Assembly: GCA_009760885.1 (NCBI GenBank)
Contig: CM019713.1
Location: 22,204,427-22,268,426, forward strand
Length of the DNA: 64,000 bases
Direction of reading: 5' to 3'
Origin: Achatina immaculata
Lineage: Eukaryota; Mollusca; Gastropoda; Stylommatophora; Achatinidae
This document shows, piece after piece, positions 32,940 through 44,429 of the stretch (position 1 is the first letter of the stretch; the number at the start of each line of letters is the position of its first letter). Below the pieces are notes generated by a model. The model saw only the letters and a program-made list of their open reading frames with translations, ran no database searches and was not told the origin of the DNA. The translations under genes were made by a program, and so were the position numbers.

Positions 32940-33324
32940 CTGTCAACACCATCAAACATTCATAAGCTGTTGCAAAAATGATCATGAAATAATCATGCAT
33001 GTGTGTATTTATTTCAAGGATTCTCACCTTGGCGTTTCCTGCTCATATATTTGTGAGTACAATTCTATGGCAGATCAGTGAGATCATAACAAAGATAACT
33101 GACAGATGCAACTTAAAAGGGGTGGAGAGAGAGGATGTTTGGATAAAACTAGACATCAAACACATAATAATGACAAAAACAGATAAATATACCATGAGAA
33201 GTGTGTGGCAACCAGTTTATTTTTACCAGTCAATCAGAGGTTGATTTTTTTAATTGCCTGTGTATTTATGTTCAGGTATTTGTATGAAAATTAGTCTGGA
33301 AAAGATATGTTATGGTATATAAAG

Positions 33325-36300
33325 AATGAGTAAGATTTCTCCATCTATAACAGTGAGTAAGATTTCTCCATCTATAACAGTGAGTAAGATTTCTCCATCT
33401 ATAAGAATGAGTAAGATTTCTCCATCTATAACAGCGAGTAAGATTTCTCAATCTATAAGAGTGAGTAAGATTTCTCAATCTATAACAGTGAGTAAGATTT
33501 CTCAATTCTATAAGAGCGAGTAAGATTTCTCAATCTATAACAGTGAGTAAGATTTCTCAATTCTATAAGAGCAAGTAAGATTTCTCAATTCTATAAGAGC
33601 GAGTAAGATTTCTCAATTCTATAAGAGCAAATAAGATTTCTAAACCTATAAGAGCAAGTAAGATTTCTCAATCTATAAGAGCAAATAAGATTTCTCAACC
33701 TATAAGAGCAAGTAAGATTTCTCAATCTATAAGAGCAAGTAAGATTTCTCCACCTATAAGAGCAAGTAAGATTTCTCAATCTATAAGAGCAAGTAAGATT
33801 TCTCCACCTATAAGAGCAAGTAAGATTTCTCAATCTATAAGAGCAAGTAAGATTTCTCCACCTATAAGAGCAAGTAAGATTTCTCCACCTATAAGAGCAA
33901 ATAAGATTTCTCAACCTATAAGAGCAAGTAAGATTTCTCAATCTATAAGAGCAAATAAGATTTCTCCACCTATAAGAGCAAATAAGATTTCTCCACCTAT
34001 AAGAGCAAATAAGATTTCTCCACCTATAAGAGCAAGTAAGATTTCTCAATCTATAAGAGCAAGTAAGATTTCTCAATCTATAAGAGCAAGTAAGATTTCT
34101 CAATCTATAAGAGCAAGTAAGATTTCTCAATCTATAAGAGCAAGTAAGATTTCTCAATCTGTAACAGTGAGTAAGATTTCTCAATTCTATAAGAGCGAGT
34201 AAGATTTCTCAATCTATAACAGTGAGTAAGATTTCTCAATTCTATAAGAGCAAGTAAGATTTCTCAATTCTATAAGAGCGAGTAAGATTTCTCAATTCTA
34301 TAAGAGCAAATAAGATTTCTAAACCTATAAGAGCAAGTAAGATTTCTCAATCTATAAGAGCAAATAAGATTTCTCAACCTATAAGAGCAAGTAAGATTTC
34401 TCAATCTATAAGAGCAAGTAAGATTTCTCCACCTATAAGAGCAAGTAAGATTTCTCAATCTATAAGAGCAAGTAAGATTTCTCCACCTATAAGAGCAAGT
34501 AAGATTTCTCAATCTATAAGAGCAAGTAAGATTTCTCCACCTATAAGAGCAAGTAAGATTTCTCCACCTATAAGAGCAAATAAGATTTCTCAACCTATAA
34601 GAGCAAGTAAGATTTCTCAATCTATAAGAGCAAATAAGATTTCTCCACCTATAAGAGCAAATAAGATTTCTCCACCTATAAGAGCAAATAAGATTTCTCC
34701 ACCTATAAGAGCAAGTAAGATTTCTCAATCTATAAGAGCAAGTAAGATTTCTCAATCTATAAGAGCAAGTAAGATTTCTCAATCTATAAGAGCAAGTAAG
34801 ATTTCTCAATCTATAAGAGCAAGTAAGATTTCTCAATCTGTAAGAGCAAGTAAGATTTCTCAATCTATAAGAGCAAGTAAGATTTCTCAATCTATAAGAG
34901 CAAGTAAGATTTCTCCACCTATAAGAGCAAGTAAGATTTCTCCACCTATAAGAGCAAGTAAGATTTCTCCACCTATAAGAGCAAGTAAGATTTCTCAATC
35001 TATAAGAGCAAGTAAGATTTCTCCACCTATAAGAGCAAGTAAGATTTCTCAATCTATAATAGCAAGCAAGATTTCTCCACCTATAAGAGCAAGTAAGATT
35101 TCTCAATCTATAAGAGCAAGTAAGATTTCTCCACCTATAAGAGCAAGTAAGATTTCTCAATCTATAAGAGCAAGTAAGATTTCTCCACCTATAAGAGCAA
35201 GTAAGATTTCTCAATCTATAAGAGCACGTAAGATTTCTCCACCTATAAGAGCAAGTAAGATTTCTCAACCTATAAGAGCAAGTAAGATTTCTCCACCTAT
35301 AAGAGCAAGTAAGATTTCTCAATCTATAAGAGCAAGTAAGATTTCTCCACCTATAAGAGCAAGTAAGATTTCTCAATCTATAAGAGCACGTAAGATTTCT
35401 CAATCTATAAGAGCAAATAAGATTTCTCAACCTATAAGAGCACGTAAGATTTCTCCACCTATAAGAGCAAGTAAGATTTCTCCACCTATAAGAGCAAGTA
35501 AGATTTCTCCACCTATAAGAGCAAGTAAGATTTCTCAATCTATAATAGCAAGTAAGATTTCTCAATCTATAAGAGCAAGTAAGATTTCTCAATCTGTAAG
35601 AGCAAGTAAGATTTCTCAATCTATAAGAGCAAGTAATATTTCTCAATCTATAAGAGCAAGTAAGATTTCTCAATCTATAAGAGCAAGTAAGATTTCTCAA
35701 TCTATAAGAGCAAGTAAGATTTCTCAATCTATAAGAGCAAGTAAGATTTCTCAATCTATAAGAGCAAGTAAGATTTCTCCACCTATAAGAGCAAGTAAGA
35801 TTTCTCAATCTATAAGAGCAAGTAAGATTTCTCAATCTATAAGAGCAAGTAAGATTTCTCAATCTATAAGAGCAAGTAAGATTTCTCCACCTATAAGAGC
35901 AAGTAAGATTTCTCCACCTATAAGAGCAAGTAAGATTTCTCCACCTATAAGAGCAAGTAAGATTTCTCCACCTATAAGAGCAAGTAAGATTTCTCAATCT
36001 ATAAGAGCAAGTAAGATTTCTCAATCTATAAGAGCACGTAAGATTTCTCCACCTATAAGAGCAAGTAAGATTTCTCAATCTATAAGAGCAAGTAAGATTT
36101 CTCCACCTATAAGAGCAAGTAAGATTTCTCCACCTATAAGAGCAAGTAAGATTTCTCCACCTATAAGAGCAAGTAAGATTTCTCCACCTATAAGAGCAAG
36201 TAAGATTTCTCAATCTATAAGAGCAAGTAAGATTTCTCCACCTATAAGAGCAAGTAAGATTTCTCAATCTATAAGAGCAAGTAAGATTTCTCCACCTATA

Positions 36301-36456
36301 AGAGCAAGTAAGATTTCTCAATCTATAAGAGCAAGTAAGATTTCTCAATCTATAAGAGCAAGTAAGATTTCTCCACCTATAAGAGCAAGTAAGATTTCTC
36401 AATCTATAAGAGCATGTAAGATTTCTCCACCTATAAGAGCAAGTAAGATTTCTTCA
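33325..36456. repeat. 27-bp minisatellite, ~116 copies, with higher-order duplication
   Basis: Unit aagatttctcaatctataag + agcaagt. Main variants are 'caatct' and 'ccacct' types. About 25 units (~679 bp) at 33500-34180 are repeated nearly exactly at 34180-34859, including four 28-bp variants. On the EGFR-sense strand each unit contains ttacttgctcttatag, an acceptor-like pyrimidine tract plus AG; in ccacct-type units it is followed by GTGGAG. The minus frame is open for 710 codons. Confidence 0.97.
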
Positions 36457-36807
36457 TCTAACAACAGATGATGCTTCCTGGTGAATATTCACTGCAGCCT
36501 ACATCAAGGTGAAGGCTGTCCAACTGGCTGTCTGAAGTATTTCAAACTTTAAAATATTATTTGTAAACATAACATGAAGGGAGTAAAACACTAAAATTGC
36601 TAGTTACAAACTCTACTGCCGTAAAATGATGTAACTTACACTAACATATGCACAGAGGTGAGAGGTGGTTTCTCCTGCAAGAACAAGTCATTTCTGAAAC
36701 TACAGAGATATGCCTGCATTTGACATGAGCGTCTCAGACAGGATATAATGTTTCTGATATATCTTGTGGGATGCAACCATCTATGACTCAGAAAAAGATG
36801 TGCATAA
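36457..36807. other. Intron, no feature seen
   Basis: Unique sequence following the 27-bp array. Confidence 0.5.
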
Positions 36808-36912
36808 TGATACCTGGACAAATCAGTCAGAAACAGATCATGTGGACAATGATACATGGACAAATCAGTCAGAAACAGATCATGTGGACAATGATACATG
36901 GACAAATCAGGA
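36808..36912. repeat. 42-bp repeat, ~2.5 copies
   Basis: Unit gatacatggacaaatcagtc... Confidence 0.9.
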
Positions 36913-37214
36913 ACCAGAAGGAAATGTTTAACCTTGTCAGCTTATCACAGTGTATTATCATACATTAATTGATGCAGTAACAGCAAAAATGATTCCATAA
37001 ACTTTAAAATAATGTGGACATTTTTTTGTTTGTTTTAGAAGACAGTGCTGACGCATTTATAATTTAGCAGTGAGTTTCCCTGCTCCCATGCCGACACGAT
37101 GTTGTGCCCCAATATCTTCACACCATTGCCTGCAAAGAACACCAGCTGGCAGAAAGTATGGCAAGACAAGACAAGCTGCGAGCTTTGCCAGGTAGCCTCT
37201 TGCTAAACAGCTCC
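36913..37214. other. Intron, no feature seen
   Basis: Unique sequence. Confidence 0.45.
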
Positions 37215-37835
37215 GCTCGTGGCTGATTCTAGCAATGTTGGATATGTATTCTGATTCTAGCAGTGTTGGATCTGTATTCTGATTATAGCAATGTTGGATC
37301 TGTATTCTCATTCTAACAATGTTGGATATGTATTCTGATTCTAGCAATGTTGTATCTTTATTCTGATTCTAGCAATGTTCGATATGTATTCTGATTCTAG
37401 CAACGTTGGATCTGTATTTTGATTCTAGCAATGTTGGATATGTATTCTGATTCTAGCAATGTTAGATCTGTATTTTGATTCTACCAATGTTGGATATGTA
37501 TTCTGATTCTCGCAATGTTAGATTTATATTTTGATTCTTGCAATGTTGGATATGTATTCTGATTCTAGCAACGTTGGATCTGTATTTTGATTCTAGCAAT
37601 GTTGGATATGTATTCTGATTCTCGCAATGTTAGATTTGTATTTTGATTCTTGCAATGTTGGATCTGTATTTTGATTCCAGCAATGTTGGATATGTATTTT
37701 GATTCTAGCAATGTTAGATCTGTATTTTGATTCTTGCAATGTTATAGCTGTATTTTGATTCTAGCAATGTTAGATCTGTATTCTGATTCTTGCAATGTTG
37801 GATTTGTATTCTGATTTGAGCAATGTCGGATTTGT
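37215..37835. repeat. 28-bp minisatellite, ~22 copies, diverged
   Basis: Unit ttctgattctagcaatgttg + gatatgta; many point changes (tctag/tctcg/tcttg), so older than its neighbours. Confidence 0.94.
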
Positions 37836-37984
37836 ACGTTAGGTCACAGTTGCAGTAATGTTTGTGTTGCAAAAACTGGTCTCACTGTATCTGCATCTTT
37901 CTCTTCAAATTTGATCTTAATTTCTTTCTTAGATACTGCTGTAATCTTACACAGAGCTGGTCTTCAATCATCTGATCTTCTGAC

Positions 37985-38950
37985 TGCTACTTCCTGACTC
38001 TTCTTCCTAGTACTGACTCTTCTTCCTAGTACTGACTCTTCTTCCTAGTACTGACTGCTACTTCCTAGTACTGATTCTTCTTCCTAGTACTGACTCTTCT
38101 TCCTAGTACTCTTTCCTAGTACTGATTCTTCTTCCTAGTACTGACTGCTCCTTCCTAGTACTGACTTCTTCCTAGTACTGACTCTTCTTCCTAGTACTGA
38201 CTGCTCTTTCCTAGTACTGACTCTTCTTCCTAGTACTGACTGACTGCTCCTTCCTAGTACTGACTCTTCTTCCTAGTACTGACTGCTACTTCCTAGTACT
38301 GACTGCTGCTTCCTAGTACTGACTCTTCCTCCTAGTACTGACTCTTCCTCCTAGTACTGACTGCTCCTTCCTAGTACTGACTCTTCTTCCTAGTACTGAC
38401 TCTTCCTCCTAGTACTGACTGCTACTTCCTAGTACTGACTGCTCCTTCCTAGTACTGACTGCTCCTTCCTAGTACTGATTGCTCTTTCCTAGTACTGACT
38501 CTTCTTCCTAGTACTGATTCTTCTTCCTAGTACTGATTCTTCTTCCTAGTACTGACTCTTCTTCCTAGTACTGACTGCTACTTCCTAGTACTGACTGCTC
38601 CTTCCTAGTACTGACTGCTCCTTCCTAGTACTGACTCTTCTTCCTAGTACTGATTGCTCTTTCCTAGTACTGACTCTTCTTCCTAGTACTGATTCTTCTT
38701 CCTAGTACTGACTCTTCTTCCTAGTACTGACTCTTCTTCCTAGTACTGACTTCTTCCTAGTACTGATTCTTCTTCCTAGTACTGATTCTTCTTCCTAGTA
38801 CTGACTCTTCTTCCTAGTACTGATTCTTCTTCCTAGTACTGACTCTTCTTCCTAGTACTGATTCTTCTTCCTAGTACTGACTCTTCTTCCTAGTACTGAT
38901 TGCTCCTTCCTAGTACTGACTCTTCTTCCTAGTACTGACTCTTCTGACTG
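37985..38950. repeat. 19-bp minisatellite, ~50 copies
   Basis: Unit actgactcttcttcctagt with variants gctac, gctcc, attctt and one short unit. Strongly pyrimidine-biased on the plus strand. Confidence 0.96.
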
Positions 38951-39084
38951 TTGACTGAAAAATCTGTCATGGATGACTTACAAGCATCTGTGTATCTCAG
39001 TTGTGGTGTAGCACGTGACTTCCTTCCCTTTACTACTTGATGTTATCAAATTTTCTACTCAGTCTCAGAAACAAAGAAGCCGAT

Positions 39085-39155
39085 GACCTACAAACAGAAA
39101 TGCACCAGCTACAAACAGAAATGCACCAGCTACAAACAGAAATGCACCAGCTATA
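39085..39155. repeat. 21-bp repeat, ~3.5 copies
   Basis: Unit cagctacaaacagaaatgcac, in frame with a following LINE-like segment. Confidence 0.9.
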
Positions 39156-39169
39156 CACACTGTTCAAAA

Positions 39170-40190
39170 GAGTAGAAATGCAGTGGATCTCGTCTCAAAA
39201 CAGCAGGCACCCCAGTGAAAGAAGGATGTAAACTACCACAGACACCAGCATATCATCTGAGGAGGCCAAAACAAATCTCAGCTACAAGAACAAATAGGAG
39301 AAAGAGCACCCAGACCACAAAAGAAACGATGCCTACAACCAGCTAAACATAGAAGAGCAAGTCATCGTCCTGAGCTTATGTACCAGGCGCAGCAGGCTAA
39401 GATACCATCTGTACAACAAATCCAAAATGGGATCAACTGACGAAGTGTGGATGTGGTACCAATAAGATGACACCAGACCACATACTGCAGGAGTGTCCAC
39501 CATATGAATAATAGAGGAGACAAACATGGCCAACTACTACACCAGTCCAAAACATGGCCAAATACTACACCAGTCCAAAACATGGCCAACTACTACACCA
39601 GTCCAAAACATGGCCAACTACTACACCTGTCCAAAACATGGCCAACTACTACACCAGTCCAAAACATGGCCAACTACTACACCAGTCCAAAACATGGCCA
39701 ACTACTACACCAGTCCAAAACATGGCCAACTACTACACCAGTCCAATACATGGCCAACTACTACACCAGTCAAAAACATGGCCAACTACTACACCAGTCA
39801 AAAACATGGCCAACTACTACACCAGTCCAAAACATGGCCAACTACTACACCAGTCAAAAACATGGTCAACTACTACACCAGTCAAAAACATGGCCAACTA
39901 CTACACCAGTCAAAAACATGGCCAAATACTACACCAGTCAAAAACATGGCCAACTACTACACCAGTCCAAAACATGGCCAACTACTACACCAGTCAAAAA
40001 CATGGCCAACTACTACACCAGTCAAAAACATGACCCACTACTACACCAGTCCAAAACATGGTCAACTACTACACCAGTCCAAAACAAACTTTGTGGGTGT
40101 CCACGCCCTCCAGATAACCACCAACTACCTCAGAAGTACACTTCTGAAAATAATAATAATAAGAAGAAGAATAAGAAGAAGAAGCTAGTC
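39170..40190 (+). mobile_element. LINE C-terminal fragment (family F) interrupted by a minisatellite
   Basis: 39290-39510 encodes NQLNIEEQVIVLSLCTRRSR, LRYHLYNKSKMG and a degraded zinc-knuckle-like end (DTRPHTAGVST), known from C-termini of RNase-H-bearing LINEs. After the 28-bp array, 40085-40190 reads like the last residues (LQITTNYLRST) plus an (AAT/AAG)n tail. Stops show it is dead. Confidence 0.72.
39527..40085. repeat. 28-bp minisatellite, 20 copies, inside a LINE fragment
   Basis: Unit atggccaactactacaccag + tccaaaac, with tcaaaaac variants concentrated in the second half. The unit appears to come from the LINE sequence it interrupts (TWPTTTPVQNK-like). Confidence 0.95.
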
Positions 40191-40484
40191 ACCCATTCTT
40201 GTTACATGCTCCAAATATCTTGACCTTCTGTTTACCTGGTGTTGTCACCACGGATGAAAGCTAACACACCAGATAGTATCTGTTTGTTGCTCATGCCTGA
40301 ATACTTCAGATCCATGTAAGACTCTGCTAAGTGCACATGTCTTACAGATGAGAACCTATATATTCTTCCTTAATCTGTCATATGTGGTAGCTGTTTTCTC
40401 TATGTACTGATTTCTTTATATAGAAACTGGGAGTAACTGTAGATCTGCAGACATTACAGTAACACTAACTTAAATAAGAGAATG
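40191..40484. other. Intron, no feature seen
   Basis: Unique sequence. Confidence 0.4.
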
Positions 40485-40575
40485 AATGAATGAATGATCT
40501 TTATTTTTAAAGGGTAAAGAATTGGGCATGCAGGCCCGTCTTACATTCTGTCCTTCATCACTCCATCTTTCATTT
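40485..40575 (-). mobile_element. LINE family C 3'-end fragment
   Basis: The minus strand matches the last ~90 bp of the LINE at 61600-61705 (agacgggcctg, acccaattctt, aaataaag) with a (GAAT)-like tail gaatgaatgaatg. It lies about 70 bp from the donor of the 40647-40829 exon. Confidence 0.8.
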
Positions 40576-40646
40576 CAGTGATCTTTCATTTTCAGAGATC
40601 AGTGATGAAGACACTACCGGGTGTTCCCTACACAAACGTAACATAC

Positions 40647-40829
40647 CTGACAAACTGGTGAACCTCAACTCCTTCAAGCCACGGGCTCCACTGGTCTCGT
40701 AGTTAAGTGCGACAAACAGACTATAGTCGGTTTTCGTTTTGTTGTGGTGAAACAGGGTACTTCCCCTTATGATCTGTAGACTGGTCAAGGGGATATAATC
40801 CACTAAATTTCCAGCCAATAGCACATAAC
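40647..40829 (-). CDS. EGFR: EGFR exon, middle of L1 domain
   Basis: 183-bp exon (2 nt + 60 codons + 1 nt). It encodes YVLLAGNLVDYIPL, LQIIRGSTLF, then YSLFVALNYE and GLKELRFTSLS. This is the repeating right-handed beta-helix pattern of an L domain: VLI ... L.IIRG ... YAL.VL ... LKEL. Acceptor tgctattccag, donor ttgtcag|gtatgt. It follows 41638-41817 and joins 32799-32939 through a split Glu codon. This part of L1 contributes to ligand contact in known EGFR structures, but individual binding residues cannot be assigned from the sequence alone. Confidence 0.94.
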
Positions 40830-41221
40830 CTGGAATAGCAATAAATGTTTTCAAAACTGACTACAGTATGTTAGTTATGGTCAATAAAAGTAGACAAGTA
40901 TGTAACATGACTGATATGTAATTCTACAGAAACTGCCACGTGTTGCCTAAAATGTAACACACTGGCTACCTAAAACGTCACACACTTGCTATCAGACACG
41001 GCTTTAGACCTGGTGACCCCTAATCGGCCAGTAACTTGTACAGGTTACAAGTGCTGGCATTTGTCCACCTGTAGCAGTAGGCTACTGCGATGACCTGCCT
41101 CTCTCATGTCTGATTCTACCAATAACCTATGTGGTACGTTTATGGTGTCAGATGACCAAGAACATGGTGAATGATGTGTTCTATGAGATACTGACAGAAA
41201 GGATTAACTACCACAGCACAC
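40830..41221. other. Intron, no feature seen
   Basis: Unique sequence between two L1 exons. Confidence 0.45.
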
Positions 41222-41540
41222 TCCCTATCTGGCCGGATGTTTTCAGTCTACACTCCCTACCTTGCCTGATGTTTTCAGTCTACACTCCCTACCTGGCCTG
41301 ATGTTTTCAGTCTACACTCCCTACCTGGCCTGATGTTTTCAGTCTACACTCCCTACCTGGCCTGATGTTTTCAGTCTACACTCCCTACCTGGCCTGATGT
41401 TTTCAGTCTACACTCCCTACATGGCCTGATGTTTTCAGTCTACACTCCCTACCTGGCCTGATGTTTTCAGTCTACACTCCCTACCCGGCCTGATGTTTTC
41501 AGTCTACACTCCCTATCCGGCCTGATGTTTTCAGTCTAAT
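41222..41540. repeat. 32-bp minisatellite, ~10 copies
   Basis: Unit acactccctacctggcctga...; ends about 100 bp from the 41638-41817 exon donor. Confidence 0.95.
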
Positions 41541-41637
41541 ATCTCCCCCAGAGCATCAACTGGCAAGAGCTTCAAGTTGTCATCAACTTTAAGTTTGTAC
41601 CTGCTGACCTGTCATCTATTCCCCTGCATCTACTTAC

Positions 41638-41817
41638 CTGTAACCTCTTTTATCTGGGACAGAAAACTCATATCATAATCCGTGTCACCGCTGTCCAGGA
41701 AGACTATCTCCAGGTTTCCAACCACGTACGTGCAGTCAGTGTAAGCGTCCTTGTACTTCTGATACCTGGAGTTCGAGTCTCCATTGTTAGCGAAGCCAGT
41801 AGATGTACCGTAACATG
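41638..41817 (-). CDS. EGFR: EGFR exon, start of receptor L1 domain
   Basis: 180-bp exon (2 nt + 59 codons + 1 nt). The translation begins CYGTSTGF and ends SFLSQIKEVT, matching the start of EGFR L1 (the VCQGTSNKL ... YDLSFLKTIQEVAG region), with the typical NLEI strand as VVGNLEI. The acceptor on the minus strand is tttctgtcgccag and the donor is gttacag|gtaagt. It joins in frame to the exon at 40647-40829 through a split Gly codon. The acceptor side runs directly into a 33-bp tandem array (41818-42090) that repeats the sequence just upstream of the splice site. The upstream exon must end in phase 1 and was not found in the remaining 22 kb. Confidence 0.93.
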
Positions 41818-42090
41818 CTGGCGACAGAAATCAGACATACACGTCAACAATAAACAACAGAAATCAGGCATACACATCAACAATAAATAACAGGAATCAG
41901 ATATTCACGTCAAACAACAAAAAACAGAAATCAGACACTCACGGCAAACAACAAACAACAGAAATCAGACATACACGTCAACAACAAACAACAGAAATCA
42001 AACATTCACGTCAACAACAAACAACAGAAATCAGACATACATGTCAACAACAAACAACAGAAATCAGACATACACGTCAACAACAAATAA
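41818..42090. repeat. ~33-bp minisatellite abutting an EGFR splice acceptor
   Basis: Unit aacagaaatcagacatacac + gtcaac... The first unit is the intron end itself; on the minus strand each copy reads gtgtatgtctgatttctgtt, a copy of the pyrimidine tract of the acceptor. The CAG itself is present only at the exon. Confidence 0.93.
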
Positions 42091-42309
42091 GGCAAATCAC
42101 AGACAAGAATTTTAAAAAAACACAGAAATCAAAAGAAAAATATTAAAAACAACACAAAAAAAACGAAAATAGGTTAAAAAGAAAGATGAAAATGAAAAGA
42201 ACTTTGGTTACAGGCGCTTGCTTGTCCTTTCTTTTCAAATTTCAAAGCTGAAACTTTGTGATTTTTCTGACATGATTCTTCGGCATTTCCCCCAGCAATT
42301 TTATGTCTT
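42091..42309. other. A-rich intron sequence
   Basis: Poly-A-rich stretch, then unique sequence. No gene seen. Confidence 0.4.
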
Positions 42310-43075
42310 GGCACATGATCTGAGAGGTTAACAGGCGCTAGAGATATGATTTGAGAGGTTAACAGGCGCTAGAGATATGATTTGAGAGGTTAACAGGCGC
42401 TAGAGACATGATCTGAGAGGTTAACAGGCGCTAGAGACATGATTTGAGAGGTTAACAGGCGCTAGATATATGATTTGAGAGGCAAATGGGCGCTAGAGAT
42501 GTGGTCTGAGAGGTTAACAGGCGCTAGAGACATGATCTGAGAGGTTAACAGACGCTAGAGACATGATCTGAGAGGTTAACAGGCGCTAGAGACATGATTT
42601 GAGAAGCAAATGGGCGCTAGAGATGTGGTCTGATAAGCAAAGGGGCGCTAGAGATGTGGTCTGATAAGCAAAGGGGCGCTAGAGATGTGGTCTGAGAGGC
42701 AACGGGGTGCTAGAGATGTGGTCTGATAAGCAAAGGGGCGCTAGAGATGTGGTCTGATAAGCAAAGGGGCGCTAGAGATGTGGTCTGATAAGCAAAGGGG
42801 TGCTAGAGATGTGGTCTGATAAGCAAGGGGGCGCTAGAGATGTGGTCTGATAAGCAAAGAGGCGTTAGAGATGTGATCTGAGAGGAAACGGGGCGCTAGA
42901 GATGTGGTCTGAGAGGCAACGGGGCGCTAGAGATGTGGTCTGAGAGGCAACGGGGCGCTAGAGATGTGGTCTGAGAGGCAAAGGGGCGCTAGAGATGTGG
43001 TTTGAGAGGCAACGGGGCGCTAGAGATGTGGTCCGAGAGGCAACGGGGCGCTAGAGATGTGGTCCGAGAAGCAAA
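42310..43075. repeat. 31-bp minisatellite, ~25 copies
   Basis: Unit gagatgtggtctgagaggca + acggggcgcta. Subtypes are blocked: ggttaacagg in the left third, gataagcaaagg in the middle, gaggcaacgg at the right. Confidence 0.95.
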
Positions 43076-43496
43076 GTGATAGCAGCCCTAAAGAGTATAG
43101 CGAAGCACTAATGTATATGACACACCATAATAACATTTTGTGCCTTACTGGATAGAGACGGTGTTTCATTGTCCAACAGCTTAGGTCAGCCTTGTTATAG
43201 TTCAGAACTTGACGGAATTTGTGTCGGAGGGAAGACAGACGACCGAGCTAGAGTGTGATGTTTTGACTTTGAGGCTGTGCTGGCCGTTAGAATATGGCGA
43301 GAGATGGGCTTAAACATGGATCGTCCTACACTGGCCTTCCTAGATTCTGAATACATGTCTGCTGAGATCGCTTCTGTCGTCGCAGCATCAGCAACGTGAG
43401 GTATCTGTCTATGTGAGGTGACACTGTGCTGTGGCTGATGTAACTGCGTCACCACCACGACCACAGACAGTTACAAGAGGACACGGACAATCTGTC
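43076..43496. other. Unique spacer, no gene seen
   Basis: Slightly GC-richer than its surroundings. 43195-43464 on the minus strand is open for 89 codons, but nothing is recognisable and no acceptor/donor pair fits the needed EGFR first exon. Confidence 0.4.
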
Positions 43497-44336
43497 TACA
43501 GGTTTAATTCCTGCAGTTCCTAGCTTATTACTACAGGTTTAATTAGTGCAGTTCCTGGCCTATTACTACAAGCTTAATTCCTGCAGTTCCTGGCCTATTA
43601 CTACAAGCTTAATTCCTGCAGTTCCTGGCTTATTACTACAAGCTTAATTCCTGCAGTTCCTGGCTTATTACTACAAGCTTAATTCCTGCAGTTCCTGGCT
43701 TATTACTACAGGTTTAATTCCTGCAGTTCCTGGCTTATTACTACAAGCTTAATTCCTGCAGTTCCTGGCTTATTACTACAAGCTTAATTCCTGCAGTTCC
43801 TGGCTTATTACTACAAGCTTAATTCCTGCAGTTCCTGGCTTATTACTACAAGCTTAATTCCTGCAGTTCCTGGCTTATTACTACAAGCTTAATTCCTGCA
43901 GTTCCTGGCTTATTACTACAAGCTTAATTCCTGCAGTTCCTGGCTTATTACTACAAGCTTAATTCCTGCAGTTCCTGGCTTATTACTACAAGCTTAATTC
44001 CTGCAGTTCCTAGCTTATTACTACAAGCTTAATTCCTGCAGTTCCTGGCTTATTACTACAAGCTTAATTACTGCAGTTCCTGGCTTATTACTACAGGTTT
44101 AATTCCTGCAGTTCCTGGCTTATTACTACAAGCTTAATTCCTGCAGTTCCTAGCTTATTACTACAAGCTTAATTCCTGCAGTTCCTAGCTTATTACTACA
44201 AGCTTAATTCCTGCAGTTCCTAGCTTATTACTACAAGCTTAATTCCTGCAGTTCCTAGCTTATTACTACAAGCTTAATTCCTGCAGTTCCTGGCTTATTA
44301 CTACAAGCTTAATTCCTGCAGTTCCTGGCTTATTAC
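43497..44336. repeat. 35-bp minisatellite, ~24 copies
   Basis: Unit ttactacaagcttaattcct + gcagttcctggcttal-type end (gcttatt). Very homogeneous; each unit has a HindIII-like aagctt and a ctgcag palindrome. Confidence 0.96.
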
Positions 44337-44429
44337 TCACACCAGATTTTACTTTATTGCTAACAGAGACTGACATTAAGCATTGCTCACTCGACATTCT
44401 GAAATCACCATGGTCCTAAAATTTTTTTG

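Larger units (their letters stand above)
5170..41817 (-). other. EGFR: EGFR/ErbB receptor gene, partial (extracellular exons, 10 seen)
   Basis: Span of the host gene visible here. Ten exons on the minus strand encode L1, the furin-like cysteine-rich region and the first half of L2 of an EGF-receptor-type tyrosine kinase, a single-pass membrane receptor that binds EGF-like ligands. Each junction has a GT donor and AG acceptor, and most introns are phase 1. Domain order and cysteine spacing match the EGFR ectodomain; insulin receptor is less likely because of the ErbB-type motif around [13 protein letters not shown]. Introns run up to about 8.5 kb and hold all transposons and arrays between 5.3 and 41.6 kb. 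The first exon (signal peptide) and everything after mid-L2 are outside or not seen. Confidence 0.93.

Noticed and set aside
34270..36402. 710-codon open frame of nine-residue repeats (RNLTCSYRL)
   Set aside because: The 27-bp array is open by period; other frames and the block duplication show no codon-level constraint.
28875..36456. CRISPR-like arrays of 27- to 30-bp repeats
   Set aside because: Units are contiguous with no unique spacers, and the DNA is eukaryotic.
43195..43464. 89-codon minus frame as a first exon candidate
   Set aside because: No hydrophobic signal sequence and no donor in the required phase.
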